From CAWJFP01 sp963842155 (GTDB lineage: Bacteria > Pseudomonadota > Alphaproteobacteria > JACZXZ01): a stretch of 64,000 nucleotides of DNA. This document shows positions 44,619 through 51,374 of this stretch, in pieces; the first letter of the stretch is position 1; each line of letters begins with the position of its first letter. The stretch is taken from NCBI GenBank assembly GCA_963842155.1, contig CAWJFP010000038.1, positions 62,001 through 126,000 on the forward strand, given 5' to 3'. A model generated the notes under the pieces. That model made no database searches, had not been told where the DNA came from, and saw nothing but the letters and a program-made list of their open reading frames with translations. The position numbers and the translations under genes are program-made.

Positions 44619-45416
44619 TCAACCGTTCGCGCGGGGTGCGCCGTTCGCCTCCTTCGGCGCTACGAGCCCCAGGCGCGCCAGGCGGTCCGCGATCTCGCGC
44701 CGCCACTGCGCCAAGAGCTCCGCGTTGGCGCGGCGCCTGAGGCCGTAGCGCCGGTCGAGCTCGATGCGCTCGGAATCGATGCGCCCAAAGCTTGCCTCCA
44801 CGCGGCCATGCCAATAGGCGACGGAGGCCTCGGCGGCGAGGCTCGCGCCGTCGCGCGCGATGGCCTGGGCGAGGCCCGCCTCGCCCGCCGCGGCATGCTC
44901 GGCCTCGCGCGGCACGATCTCGCGCATGGCGCGGGCGAGGGGCAGATAGGAGCAGTCGAGCAGCTCGGCGAGCTGGATGGCGCTTGCCGCACCCATCAGC
45001 ATGTTCATGGCGACGGCGTCCGTCCAGCCCTCGAGCGGGTAATGGAAGACGTTGAGCCGCTTGTCGCCGCCGATGCGACGGTTGCCGAGATCGAGCGAGC
45101 GGTCGAGCCGCGCGGCCCAGGGATGCGAGCGCACATAGAGGCTGGGATTGACGCCGAAGCGCTTGAGCAGCTCGAGCACCGTCTCGGCATGGGCGAACTT
45201 CTCGGCGACGATGCGCGCCGCGGTCTTGCGCTCGCGCAAGCCCGGCGCGGCGTTGATATGGTCGACGAAGCCGGCCGCGCCCGCGAGCTCGGAATCGACG
45301 AACACCACCATGAGCCGCATGAGCTCGCCGCGGTAGCCGGCGGGCAGCTCTTCTTCGGCGCCCAGCCTGTGGCCGGCCTCGATGCGGGCGACGAGCTCGG
45401 CTTCGTCCGTGGCCAT
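44619..45416 (-). CDS. Stand-alone PaaA/PaaC-family ferritin-like protein
   Basis: A 265-residue protein of the phenylacetic-acid catabolic (PaaA_PaaC) ferritin-like family. Candidate diiron ligands are E43 (DSELAG), E72 and H76 (AEKFAHAE), D133 (GWTDAV) and E171 with H174 (REAEHA), in the same order as in catalytic PaaA, though the first E-H spacing is one residue longer. The other subunits PaaB, D and E are absent. It is first in the minus-strand operon ahead of paaG, paaI, thiolase and paaK, and divergent from a flavodoxin gene. It may be a one-subunit oxygenase or an inactive structural relative; the sequence alone does not settle this. Confidence 0.8.
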   Translation of the reverse strand: MATDEAELVARIEAGHRLGAEEELPAGYRGELMRLMVVFVDSELAGAAGFVDHINAAPGLRERKTAARIVAEKFAHAETVLELLKRFGVNPSLYVRSHPWAARLDRSLDLGNRRIGGDKRLNVFHYPLEGWTDAVAMNMLMGAASAIQLAELLDCSYLPLARAMREIVPREAEHAAAGEAGLAQAIARDGASLAAEASVAYWHGRVEASFGRIDSERIELDRRYGLRRRANAELLAQWRREIADRLARLGLVAPKEANGAPRANG

Positions 45417-45570
45417 GGGGTCTCCTGCTGGAGCGCTCTGCGGCGGCGCCTTCGCTTGGCAGCGCCGGGGCGACATTCTAGAGTGGCGCCCGTGCCGGTG
45501 CGGGCTACTGTAGCGCTTAGGCCGGCGCGGGAAAACGTCCCTGCCGCGCCGCGCTCTCGGTCGAGGCGGG
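45417..45570. promoter_or_regulatory. Divergent control region of the paa operon and flavodoxin gene
   Basis: 154 bases between the divergent starts of the PaaA/C-like gene and the flavodoxin gene. It is GC-rich with no AT-rich core, and I saw no ATTCGAA copies like those in front of livK. Promoters for both directions must lie here. Confidence 0.4.
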
Positions 45571-46020
45571 ATGGAGGATCTTCTGATCATCGTCGGTACG
45601 GAATCCGGCAACGCCCAGATGGTCGCCGATATTCTGCAAGAGGAGCTCGGCAAGAGCGGCCGGCGCGTCGCCGTGATGAGCGGCGGCGGGGCGGCCGAGG
45701 CGCGGCTCGAGGAGCGCGCGCTGGTCCTCGTCTGCACCTCGACCCATGGCGATGGCGAGCTGCCGGAAAACATCCGCCCGCTCCATGCCGAGCTGGGCGC
45801 GGCGCGCCCGGACCTGTCGCATATCCGCTACGGGGTCATCGCGCTGGGCGATCAGACCTACAAGCAGACCTTCTGCCGCGGCGGCAAGACCATGGACGCG
45901 CTCTTCTCCAGCCTCGGCGCCGAGCGGCTCGGCGAGCCGCTCGAGATCGACGCCTGCACCCAGCCGCTGCCCGACGAGGAGGCGCTGGATTGGGCGCGGG
46001 AGTGGCTCGCGCTACTGTAA
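45571..46020 (+). CDS. Flavodoxin / MioC-like FMN protein
   Basis: A 149-residue flavodoxin-fold protein. The FMN phosphate loop is VGTESGNAQMV at residues 8-18, CTSTHGDGELPENI follows near residue 60, and YGVIALGDQTYKQTFCRGG near residue 90 is the third FMN contact. Flavodoxins carry single electrons from reductases to redox enzymes. It is divergent from the PaaA/C-family gene and the same locus encodes an FprA-type reductase, so I infer it may feed electrons to that oxygenase. MioC-like roles in biotin synthesis are an alternative. Confidence 0.88.
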   Translation: MEDLLIIVGTESGNAQMVADILQEELGKSGRRVAVMSGGGAAEARLEERALVLVCTSTHGDGELPENIRPLHAELGAARPDLSHIRYGVIALGDQTYKQTFCRGGKTMDALFSSLGAERLGEPLEIDACTQPLPDEEALDWAREWLALL

Positions 46021-46077
46021 CGGTGCGGCGGATAATGACGCGCGCGGCCCGCGCGGGACATCAAGGTCTATAGGGAC

Positions 46078-46707
46078 ATGGTCAAGGTCTATGCCATCGA
46101 CGGGGTGACCCCCTATCTGCACCCCGAGAGCTATGTCCATCCGACGGCGTCCCTGATCGGCGACGTCATCGTCGAGGCCGGCTGCTATGTCGGGCCGGGC
46201 GCCAGCCTGCGCGGCGATTTCGGCCGGCTGGTGATGCGCCGGGGCAGCAACCTGCAGGATAATTGCGTCGTGCACGGCTTTCCCAACCGCGACACGGTGA
46301 TCGGCGAGAATGGTCATATCGGCCATGGCGCCGTGCTGCATGGCTGCGTGATCGGACGCGACGCGCTCGTCGGCATGGGCGCGGTGATCATGGACGGGGC
46401 CAGGATCGGCGACCAGGCGATCGTCGCCGCGCTCGCCTTCGTCAAGGCGGGCTTCGAGCTGCCGCCGCGCATGCTGGCTGCCGGCATCCCCGCCCGCATC
46501 ATCCGCGCCGTGAGCGAGGAGGAGCTCGCCTGGAAGGCGCAAGGCACGCGGGAATATCAGGAACTGGCCAAACGCAGCCTCGCCACCATGACGGAGACCG
46601 AGGCTTTGCGCGAGCTCGACGCCGCGCGGCTCGCGCAGCGGACGCGCGGGGAGACCGGCATCGAGCCGCTTTACCTGCATAAGCGGAAGCGGCGGCAGGG
46701 GCAGTGA
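46078..46707 (+). CDS. paaY: PaaY-like hexapeptide protein (gamma carbonic anhydrase fold)
   Basis: A 209-residue left-handed beta-helix protein with repeated hexapeptides (VIVEAGCYVGPGASLRGDF; VIGENGHIGHGAVLHGCVIG). Metal-binding histidines appear as VVHGFP and GHIGHG. The C-terminal part (GTREYQELAKRSLATM) matches PaaY, a thioesterase that hydrolyses products inhibiting phenylacetate catabolism. The start at 46078 follows GACATGG-type sequence without a strong ribosome site. Its stop overlaps the GTG of the sigma-factor gene. Confidence 0.92.
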   Translation: MVKVYAIDGVTPYLHPESYVHPTASLIGDVIVEAGCYVGPGASLRGDFGRLVMRRGSNLQDNCVVHGFPNRDTVIGENGHIGHGAVLHGCVIGRDALVGMGAVIMDGARIGDQAIVAALAFVKAGFELPPRMLAAGIPARIIRAVSEEELAWKAQGTREYQELAKRSLATMTETEALRELDAARLAQRTRGETGIEPLYLHKRKRRQGQ

Positions 46708-47270
46708 GCGCAACGCCCGCCAGGGCCGGCCGGAGCGATCTCGACGCGGTGCTGTCGCAGGCGGCGCGCGGCGACAGGGCGGCCTTCGCGCGGCTCTATG
46801 CCGCGAGCGCGCCGCAACTTTTCGCCCTCGCCGTCCGTATCCTCAGACGTCGGGATCTCGCGGAGGAGGCGCTGCAAGAGGCTTTTGTGAGCATATGGCG
46901 CAAGGCCGACCGGTTCGAGCCCGAGAAAGGGTCGGCGATGACCTGGATGGCGAGCGTGCTGCGCAACCGTTGCCTCGACATGATCCGCGCGCGCCGTCCC
47001 GAGGATTCGATCGAGGACAAGCCCGCCTGGCTCGAATGGCCCGACGATGCGCCGGGGCCGCTCGAGGCGGCGCTCGCCAATGCCGACGGAAAGGCGCTGC
47101 GGGACTGCCTCAAAGGCCTGGAGGCGGGCCCACGCGACGCCATCCTGCGCATCTATTTCGAGGGTCTCACCCATAGCGAGCTGGCCGAGCGCGCGAGCAT
47201 TCCGCTCGGCACCATCAAGAGCTGGGTGCGCCGCGGCCTGATGCGGCTCAAAAGGTGTCTCGAGCGATGA
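46704..47270 (+). CDS. ECF RNA polymerase sigma factor
   Basis: A 188-residue sigma-70 of the extracytoplasmic-function type. Region 2 is at about residues 28-95 (AFARLYAASAPQLFALAVRIL; EEALQEAFVSIWRK) and region 4 at about 135-188 (ILRIYFEGLTHSELAERASIPLGTIKSWVRRG). GTG 46704 overlaps the paaY stop, so the two genes are coupled. The following gene encodes its anti-sigma partner. The regulon is unknown; autoregulation is usual for such pairs, but the tight link to paaY is odd. Confidence 0.94.
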   Translation: MSATPARAGRSDLDAVLSQAARGDRAAFARLYAASAPQLFALAVRILRRRDLAEEALQEAFVSIWRKADRFEPEKGSAMTWMASVLRNRCLDMIRARRPEDSIEDKPAWLEWPDDAPGPLEAALANADGKALRDCLKGLEAGPRDAILRIYFEGLTHSELAERASIPLGTIKSWVRRGLMRLKRCLER

Positions 47271-47977
47271 GGTACGATCGTCCCGAGCTGCGCGAGAGGC
47301 TGGCGGCCGACTATGTGCTCGGCACCATGCGCGGCCGCGCGCGGCGGCGCTTCGAGAGCCTGCTGCGCGTCGACCCGGCGCTGGCGGAGGAGGTGGCGCA
47401 ATGGGAGAGCCGCCTCGGCCCCCTTGCCCAGGCGATCCCGCCTTTGGAGCCGCCGCCGCGTCTTTGGCATGCGGTCGAGCGGCGCATCGCCGGCGGCGCG
47501 CCGCCAAGGACTAGCGCGCAGGCCCCCGGATTCTGGTCGAATCTCGCCTTCTGGCGCGGCTTCGGCCTTGCCGCGGGTGCGCTGGCGGCGCTGCTGGCAG
47601 TTTATGTGGCGCTGCGGCCTCCGGCCCCCGCCGAACCGCCGCAGGCGGTCGCCATGCTGAACGACGAGGCCGGCCGCGCCGCTTACCTGGTCGAACTCGA
47701 GAGCGGCGGCAAGCTCGCTTTGCGCGCGCTTGCCGTGGGCGATCCCGGCGCGGGCCATGCTTACGAGCTTTGGCTGCTGCCGAAAGCGGGCAATCCGCGT
47801 CCGCTCGGCCTCATGCCGGTCGCGGGCGCGGCGCGGCTGGAGGTCTCGGCCGCCGACGCCGCGCTTCTGCCGGGCGCGCAGGCGCTCGCCGTCAGCCTCG
47901 AGCCGGCGGGTGGCTCGCCCACCGGGCTCCCCACCGGCCCGGTGCTCTTCAAGGGCGCGCTCGTCGCTTCGCGCTAG
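47267..47977 (+). CDS. Anti-sigma factor, RskA type
   Basis: A 236-residue membrane protein. The cytoplasmic N-terminal zinc-free anti-sigma segment (ERLAADYVLGTMRGRARRRFE) is at residues 8-30, one membrane helix is at about 100-120, and a periplasmic RskA C-terminal domain follows (GHAYELWLLPKAGNPRPLGLMP). It holds the sigma factor of the preceding gene at the membrane. ATGA overlap with the sigma gene. The signal that releases the sigma factor is not evident. Confidence 0.93.
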   Translation: MRYDRPELRERLAADYVLGTMRGRARRRFESLLRVDPALAEEVAQWESRLGPLAQAIPPLEPPPRLWHAVERRIAGGAPPRTSAQAPGFWSNLAFWRGFGLAAGALAALLAVYVALRPPAPAEPPQAVAMLNDEAGRAAYLVELESGGKLALRALAVGDPGAGHAYELWLLPKAGNPRPLGLMPVAGAARLEVSAADAALLPGAQALAVSLEPAGGSPTGLPTGPVLFKGALVASR

Positions 47978-48059
47978 GGCCCCGATTGCAACGCGCGCCT
48001 CTTCGGCGCAAACTCCCCTCCTCGTATCGATCGGGACTATTGGCAGCGAGGATGCCGGC

Positions 48060-48920
48060 ATGAGGCCGGAGGTAAGCGCCTTCTTCGATAAGCATACCAA
48101 GACCGTGAGCTATCTCGTCGCGGATGCCTTGAGCCGCGCCGCGGTGGTGATCGATCCGGTGCTCGATTACGCGCCCGCGGGCGCGCGGCTCACTACCGGA
48201 TCGGCCGACGCGATCCTCGCGGCGGTCGCCGCGCGCAACCTCGATGTCGGCTGGATCCTCGAAACCCATCCCCATGCCGATCACGTCTCCGCCGGCGCCT
48301 ACCTCAAGCGCAAGCTCGGCGCGCGCACGGCGATCGGCGCCGGCATCACGCTGGTGCAGCGTACCTGGCGCGACATCCTTCACCTCGACGGCGCGCTTGC
48401 GGTCGACGGCTCGCAATTCGACCGGCTGCTGGCGGAGGGCGACCGGCTCGTCCATGGCGGGCTTACCGTCGAGCTCATGCAGACGCCCGGCCATACGCCG
48501 GCCTGCGTCACCTATCTCATCGGGGACGCCGCCTTTGTCGGCGACACGCTCTTCATGCCCGACTACGGCACCGCGCGGTGCGATTTCCCGGGCGGCGACG
48601 CCGCGCAGCTCTATCGCTCGATCCGCAGGATCCTGGCGCTGCCGCCGGCGACGCGGCTCTTCACCTGCCATGATTACGGCGCCGCGGGCCGCTCCTACGA
48701 ATGGGAATCGAGCGTCGCGCGCCAACGCGCCGCGAACATCCATGTCCATGACGGCGTCGACGAGGCCGGCTTCGTCGCGATGCGGCGCGAGCGCGACCGC
48801 GGGCTCGAGCCGCCCGAGCTGCTGTTGCCCGCGATCCAGATCAATATTCGCGCCGGCGAGGCGCCGCCGCCCGAATCGAACGGCGTGTCCTATCTGCGCA
48901 TCCCGCTCAACCGCATATGA
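48060..48920 (+). CDS. Persulfide dioxygenase-like MBL protein (ETHE1/Blh/SdoA type)
   Basis: A 286-residue MBL-fold protein with an intact metal motif THPHADHVSAG (about residue 72) and a later LMQTPGHTPACVTY. The segment GTARCDFPGGDAAQLYRSI is diagnostic of the sulfur-dioxygenase subgroup, which oxidises glutathione persulfide to sulfite with a single iron. ATG 48060 opens the usual RPEVSAFFDKHTKTVSYLV. It is followed by tusA, a sulfur-transfer protein. Together they suggest disposal or relay of sulfane sulfur. Confidence 0.93.
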   Translation: MRPEVSAFFDKHTKTVSYLVADALSRAAVVIDPVLDYAPAGARLTTGSADAILAAVAARNLDVGWILETHPHADHVSAGAYLKRKLGARTAIGAGITLVQRTWRDILHLDGALAVDGSQFDRLLAEGDRLVHGGLTVELMQTPGHTPACVTYLIGDAAFVGDTLFMPDYGTARCDFPGGDAAQLYRSIRRILALPPATRLFTCHDYGAAGRSYEWESSVARQRAANIHVHDGVDEAGFVAMRRERDRGLEPPELLLPAIQINIRAGEAPPPESNGVSYLRIPLNRI

Positions 48921-48947
48921 ACGGCGGCCGGCCATGATCCTCGCCCC

Positions 48948-49178
48948 ATGACCCTCGCCAAAACGCTCGATACGACCGGGCTCAAATGCCCCTTGCCGGT
49001 GCTGAAGGCGCGGCGCGCGATGAAGGAGATCGCGCCCGGCGCGGTGCTCGAGGTGCGCGCGACCGATCCCGGTGCCGTCAAGGATTTCGAGGCCTTTTGC
49101 GCGACGACGGGCGACGAGCTGCTGGTCTCGCGGCAGGAGGGCCGGGTCTATATTTTCCAAATCCGCAAGGCGCGCTGA
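48948..49178 (+). CDS. tusA: TusA-family sulfurtransferase
   Basis: A 76-residue protein carrying the CPxP motif in TTGLKCPLPVLKARR, whose cysteine (about C15) accepts persulfide sulfur. It passes sulfur to tRNA thiolation or other acceptors. It starts 27 bases after the dioxygenase stop and is followed four bases later by the deacetylase gene, so these are probably in one operon. Confidence 0.93.
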   Translation: MTLAKTLDTTGLKCPLPVLKARRAMKEIAPGAVLEVRATDPGAVKDFEAFCATTGDELLVSRQEGRVYIFQIRKAR

Positions 49179-49182
49179 GGCG

Positions 49183-50109
49183 ATGCACACGCTTCTCTTC
49201 ACCCATCCGGCTTGCCTGGAGCATGATACGGGGCCGCATCACCCCGAGCGGGCCGAGCGCCTGCGCGCCATCCTCGCCGCGCTCGAGACCGAGGCCTTCG
49301 CGCTTCTGGGGCGGCGCGAGGCGCCGCGCGCCGAGAAGGCGCAGCTCGCGCGCGTCCATCCGGCATGGTACGTCGATTGGGTGATGGCGCGGGTGCCCGA
49401 GCATGGCCTGGCCGGTGTGGATGGCGACACCATCGTCTCGCCGGGCTCGGGCGAGGCGGCGCTGCGCGCGGCCGGAGCGGCGATCGCGGCCGTCGACGCG
49501 GTGATGGCGGGCGAGGCGCGCAACGCCTTCTGCGCCGTGCGGCCGCCGGGCCATCATGCCGAGCCCGAGCAGGCCATGGGCTTCTGTCTCTTCAACAACG
49601 TCGCCGTGGCGGCGCAGCATGCGCGGGCCGTGCATGGCCTGAAGCGCGTCGCCGTGATGGATTTCGACGTCCATCACGGCAACGGCACGCAAGCGGCCTT
49701 CGAGCACGACGGAGGTCTCTTCTACGCTTCGACCCACCAGTCCCCGCTCTATCCCGGCACCGGCTCGGCCCAGGAGCGCGGCGTCGGCAACATCGTGAAC
49801 GCCCCCCTGGCGCCCTTCGCCGGCTCGGAGCAATTCCGCGCCGCGATCTCGGAGATCGTGCTGCCGGCGCTCGATGCCTTCGCGCCCGAGCTTCTGCTGA
49901 TCTCGGCCGGCTTCGATGGGCATATGCGCGACCCGCTCGCCTCGCTCAACCTGGTCGAGGCGGACTATGCCTGGGTGACGCGCGAGCTTTGCGCGCTCGC
50001 CGAACGCCATTGCGCGGGCCGCGTCGTCTCGACGCTCGAAGGCGGCTACGACCTGCGCGCGCTCGCCGCCAGCAGCGCCGCCCATGTCGACGTGCTGATG
50101 GCGGGGTAG
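49183..50109 (+). CDS. Histone-deacetylase-family protein (acetoin utilisation AcuC-like)
   Basis: A 308-residue zinc amidohydrolase. The active-site histidines are in RPPGHHAEPEQAMGFCLFNN, the zinc aspartate and histidine in VMDFDVHHGNGTQ, and the second zinc aspartate in SAGFDGHMRDPLA. Bacterial members deacetylate acetylpolyamines or other small amides. In alphaproteobacteria such a gene often precedes xseB, as here. The substrate is not known. Confidence 0.94.
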   Translation: MHTLLFTHPACLEHDTGPHHPERAERLRAILAALETEAFALLGRREAPRAEKAQLARVHPAWYVDWVMARVPEHGLAGVDGDTIVSPGSGEAALRAAGAAIAAVDAVMAGEARNAFCAVRPPGHHAEPEQAMGFCLFNNVAVAAQHARAVHGLKRVAVMDFDVHHGNGTQAAFEHDGGLFYASTHQSPLYPGTGSAQERGVGNIVNAPLAPFAGSEQFRAAISEIVLPALDAFAPELLLISAGFDGHMRDPLASLNLVEADYAWVTRELCALAERHCAGRVVSTLEGGYDLRALAASSAAHVDVLMAG

Positions 50110-50194
50110 CGCGCAGCCGCGGCGCCCCCGCATCCCTTGCTCCGCGCCAAGCGCCTCTCTATAGTCGCGCCATGCAGGACGAGGGCATAAACTC

Positions 50195-50447
50195 ATGGCC
50201 GACAAGGCGATTCCGGCCGATATCGCAAGCCTGAGCTTCGAGGACGCGCTGGCCGAGCTCGAGACCATCGTGCGTCAGCTCGAGGACGGCAAAGGCAAGC
50301 TCGAGGAACTCGATCAAGGCCTATGCGCGGGGGGCCGCCCTCAAGCAGCATTGCCAGGAGAAGCTGGCCGAGGCGCAGGCCAAGGTCGACAAGATCGTGC
50401 AGAACCAGGATGGCAGCATCGGCATCGAGCCGGTCGAGCCCAGCTAA
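50195..50447 (+). CDS. xseB: Exodeoxyribonuclease VII small subunit, interrupted by one frameshift
   Basis: XseB binds XseA to form the single-strand-specific nuclease. The N-terminal half is clear (SLSFEDALAELETIVRQLEDGKGKLEE). A +1 frameshift near 50309 separates it from IKAYARGAALKQHCQEKLAEAQ. With one base removed it is 84 codons, the usual length. The frame as given runs on into unrelated sequence. The gene lies between the deacetylase and ispA in the standard order. Confidence 0.85.
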
Positions 50448-50463
50448 CCAGTCCGACGGTCGC

Positions 50464-51363
50464 TTGGGGACAACGTCGCGCGAGTTCGAAGCAGCCTTGA
50501 CCAGGGCCGCGTCCGCCGTGGAGACGGCGCTCGACCGCGTGCTGCCGCAGGGCGAGGGACCGGAAAGCCGGCTCTTCGAGGCGATGCGCTATGCGACGCT
50601 CGGCGGCGGCAAGCGCTTGCGGCCCTTCCTGGTGATCGAGGGCGCGCGCCTCTTCGACGTGGCGGAGGAGCATGCGGCGCGCGCGGGCGCCGCCGTCGAG
50701 CTCGTCCATTGCTACTCGCTCGTCCATGACGACCTGCCGGCGATGGACGACGACGATCTGCGGCGCGGCCGCCCCACTTGCCACATCAAGTTCGACGAGG
50801 CGACGGCCATCCTCGCGGGCGACGCGCTCCTCACGCTCGCTTTCGAGGTCCTGGCGCAGCCCTTGACGCACCCCGACCCGGCCGTGCGCGCGGCGCTCGT
50901 CCTCTCGTTGGCTCAGGCCGCGGGCGCCCTCGGCATGGTCGGCGGGCAGATGCTCGACCTCGAGGCCGAGAAGCGCGCGCTTAAGCTCGAGGAGATCAAG
51001 CGCCTCCAACGCATGAAAACGGGCGCGCTCTTCACCTTTGCGTGTGGGGCGGGGCCCATTTTGGGCGCGGCCTCCGAGACGGCGCAACAGGCTCTCGCCG
51101 GCTATGCGGAGGATTTGGGCTTAGCCTTTCAAATCGCTGACGATTTGCTCGATGCGGTAGGCAGCGAGGCCGAGGTCGGCAAGAAAGTGGGCAAGGACGC
51201 GGCCGCCGGAAAGGCTACATTTGTTTCCCTTTTGGGCCTTGAAGAAGCCCGACGCGAGGCCGACCGGCTGATCGAGCATGCGGTTTCTCGCCTTGATATT
51301 TTCGGGAAAAAAGCGGAACCTTTGCGGAATTTGGCGCGTTTCGTCGTGACTCGGCGAGCGTGA
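50464..51363 (+). CDS. ispA: Farnesyl diphosphate synthase / polyprenyl synthetase
   Basis: A 299-residue prenyltransferase that condenses isopentenyl and dimethylallyl diphosphates. Both aspartate-rich motifs are present: LVHDDLPAMDDDDLRRG near residue 90 and FQIADDLLD near residue 225, with GGGKRLRP before the first. TTG 50464 is the likely start because no ATG is in frame at the right place; no strong ribosome site is seen, so the start is uncertain. It lies in the xseB-ispA-dxs group, with dxs supplying its substrates. Confidence 0.93.
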   Translation: MGTTSREFEAALTRAASAVETALDRVLPQGEGPESRLFEAMRYATLGGGKRLRPFLVIEGARLFDVAEEHAARAGAAVELVHCYSLVHDDLPAMDDDDLRRGRPTCHIKFDEATAILAGDALLTLAFEVLAQPLTHPDPAVRAALVLSLAQAAGALGMVGGQMLDLEAEKRALKLEEIKRLQRMKTGALFTFACGAGPILGAASETAQQALAGYAEDLGLAFQIADDLLDAVGSEAEVGKKVGKDAAAGKATFVSLLGLEEARREADRLIEHAVSRLDIFGKKAEPLRNLARFVVTRRA

Positions 51364-51374
51364 AGGGAGCGTGG

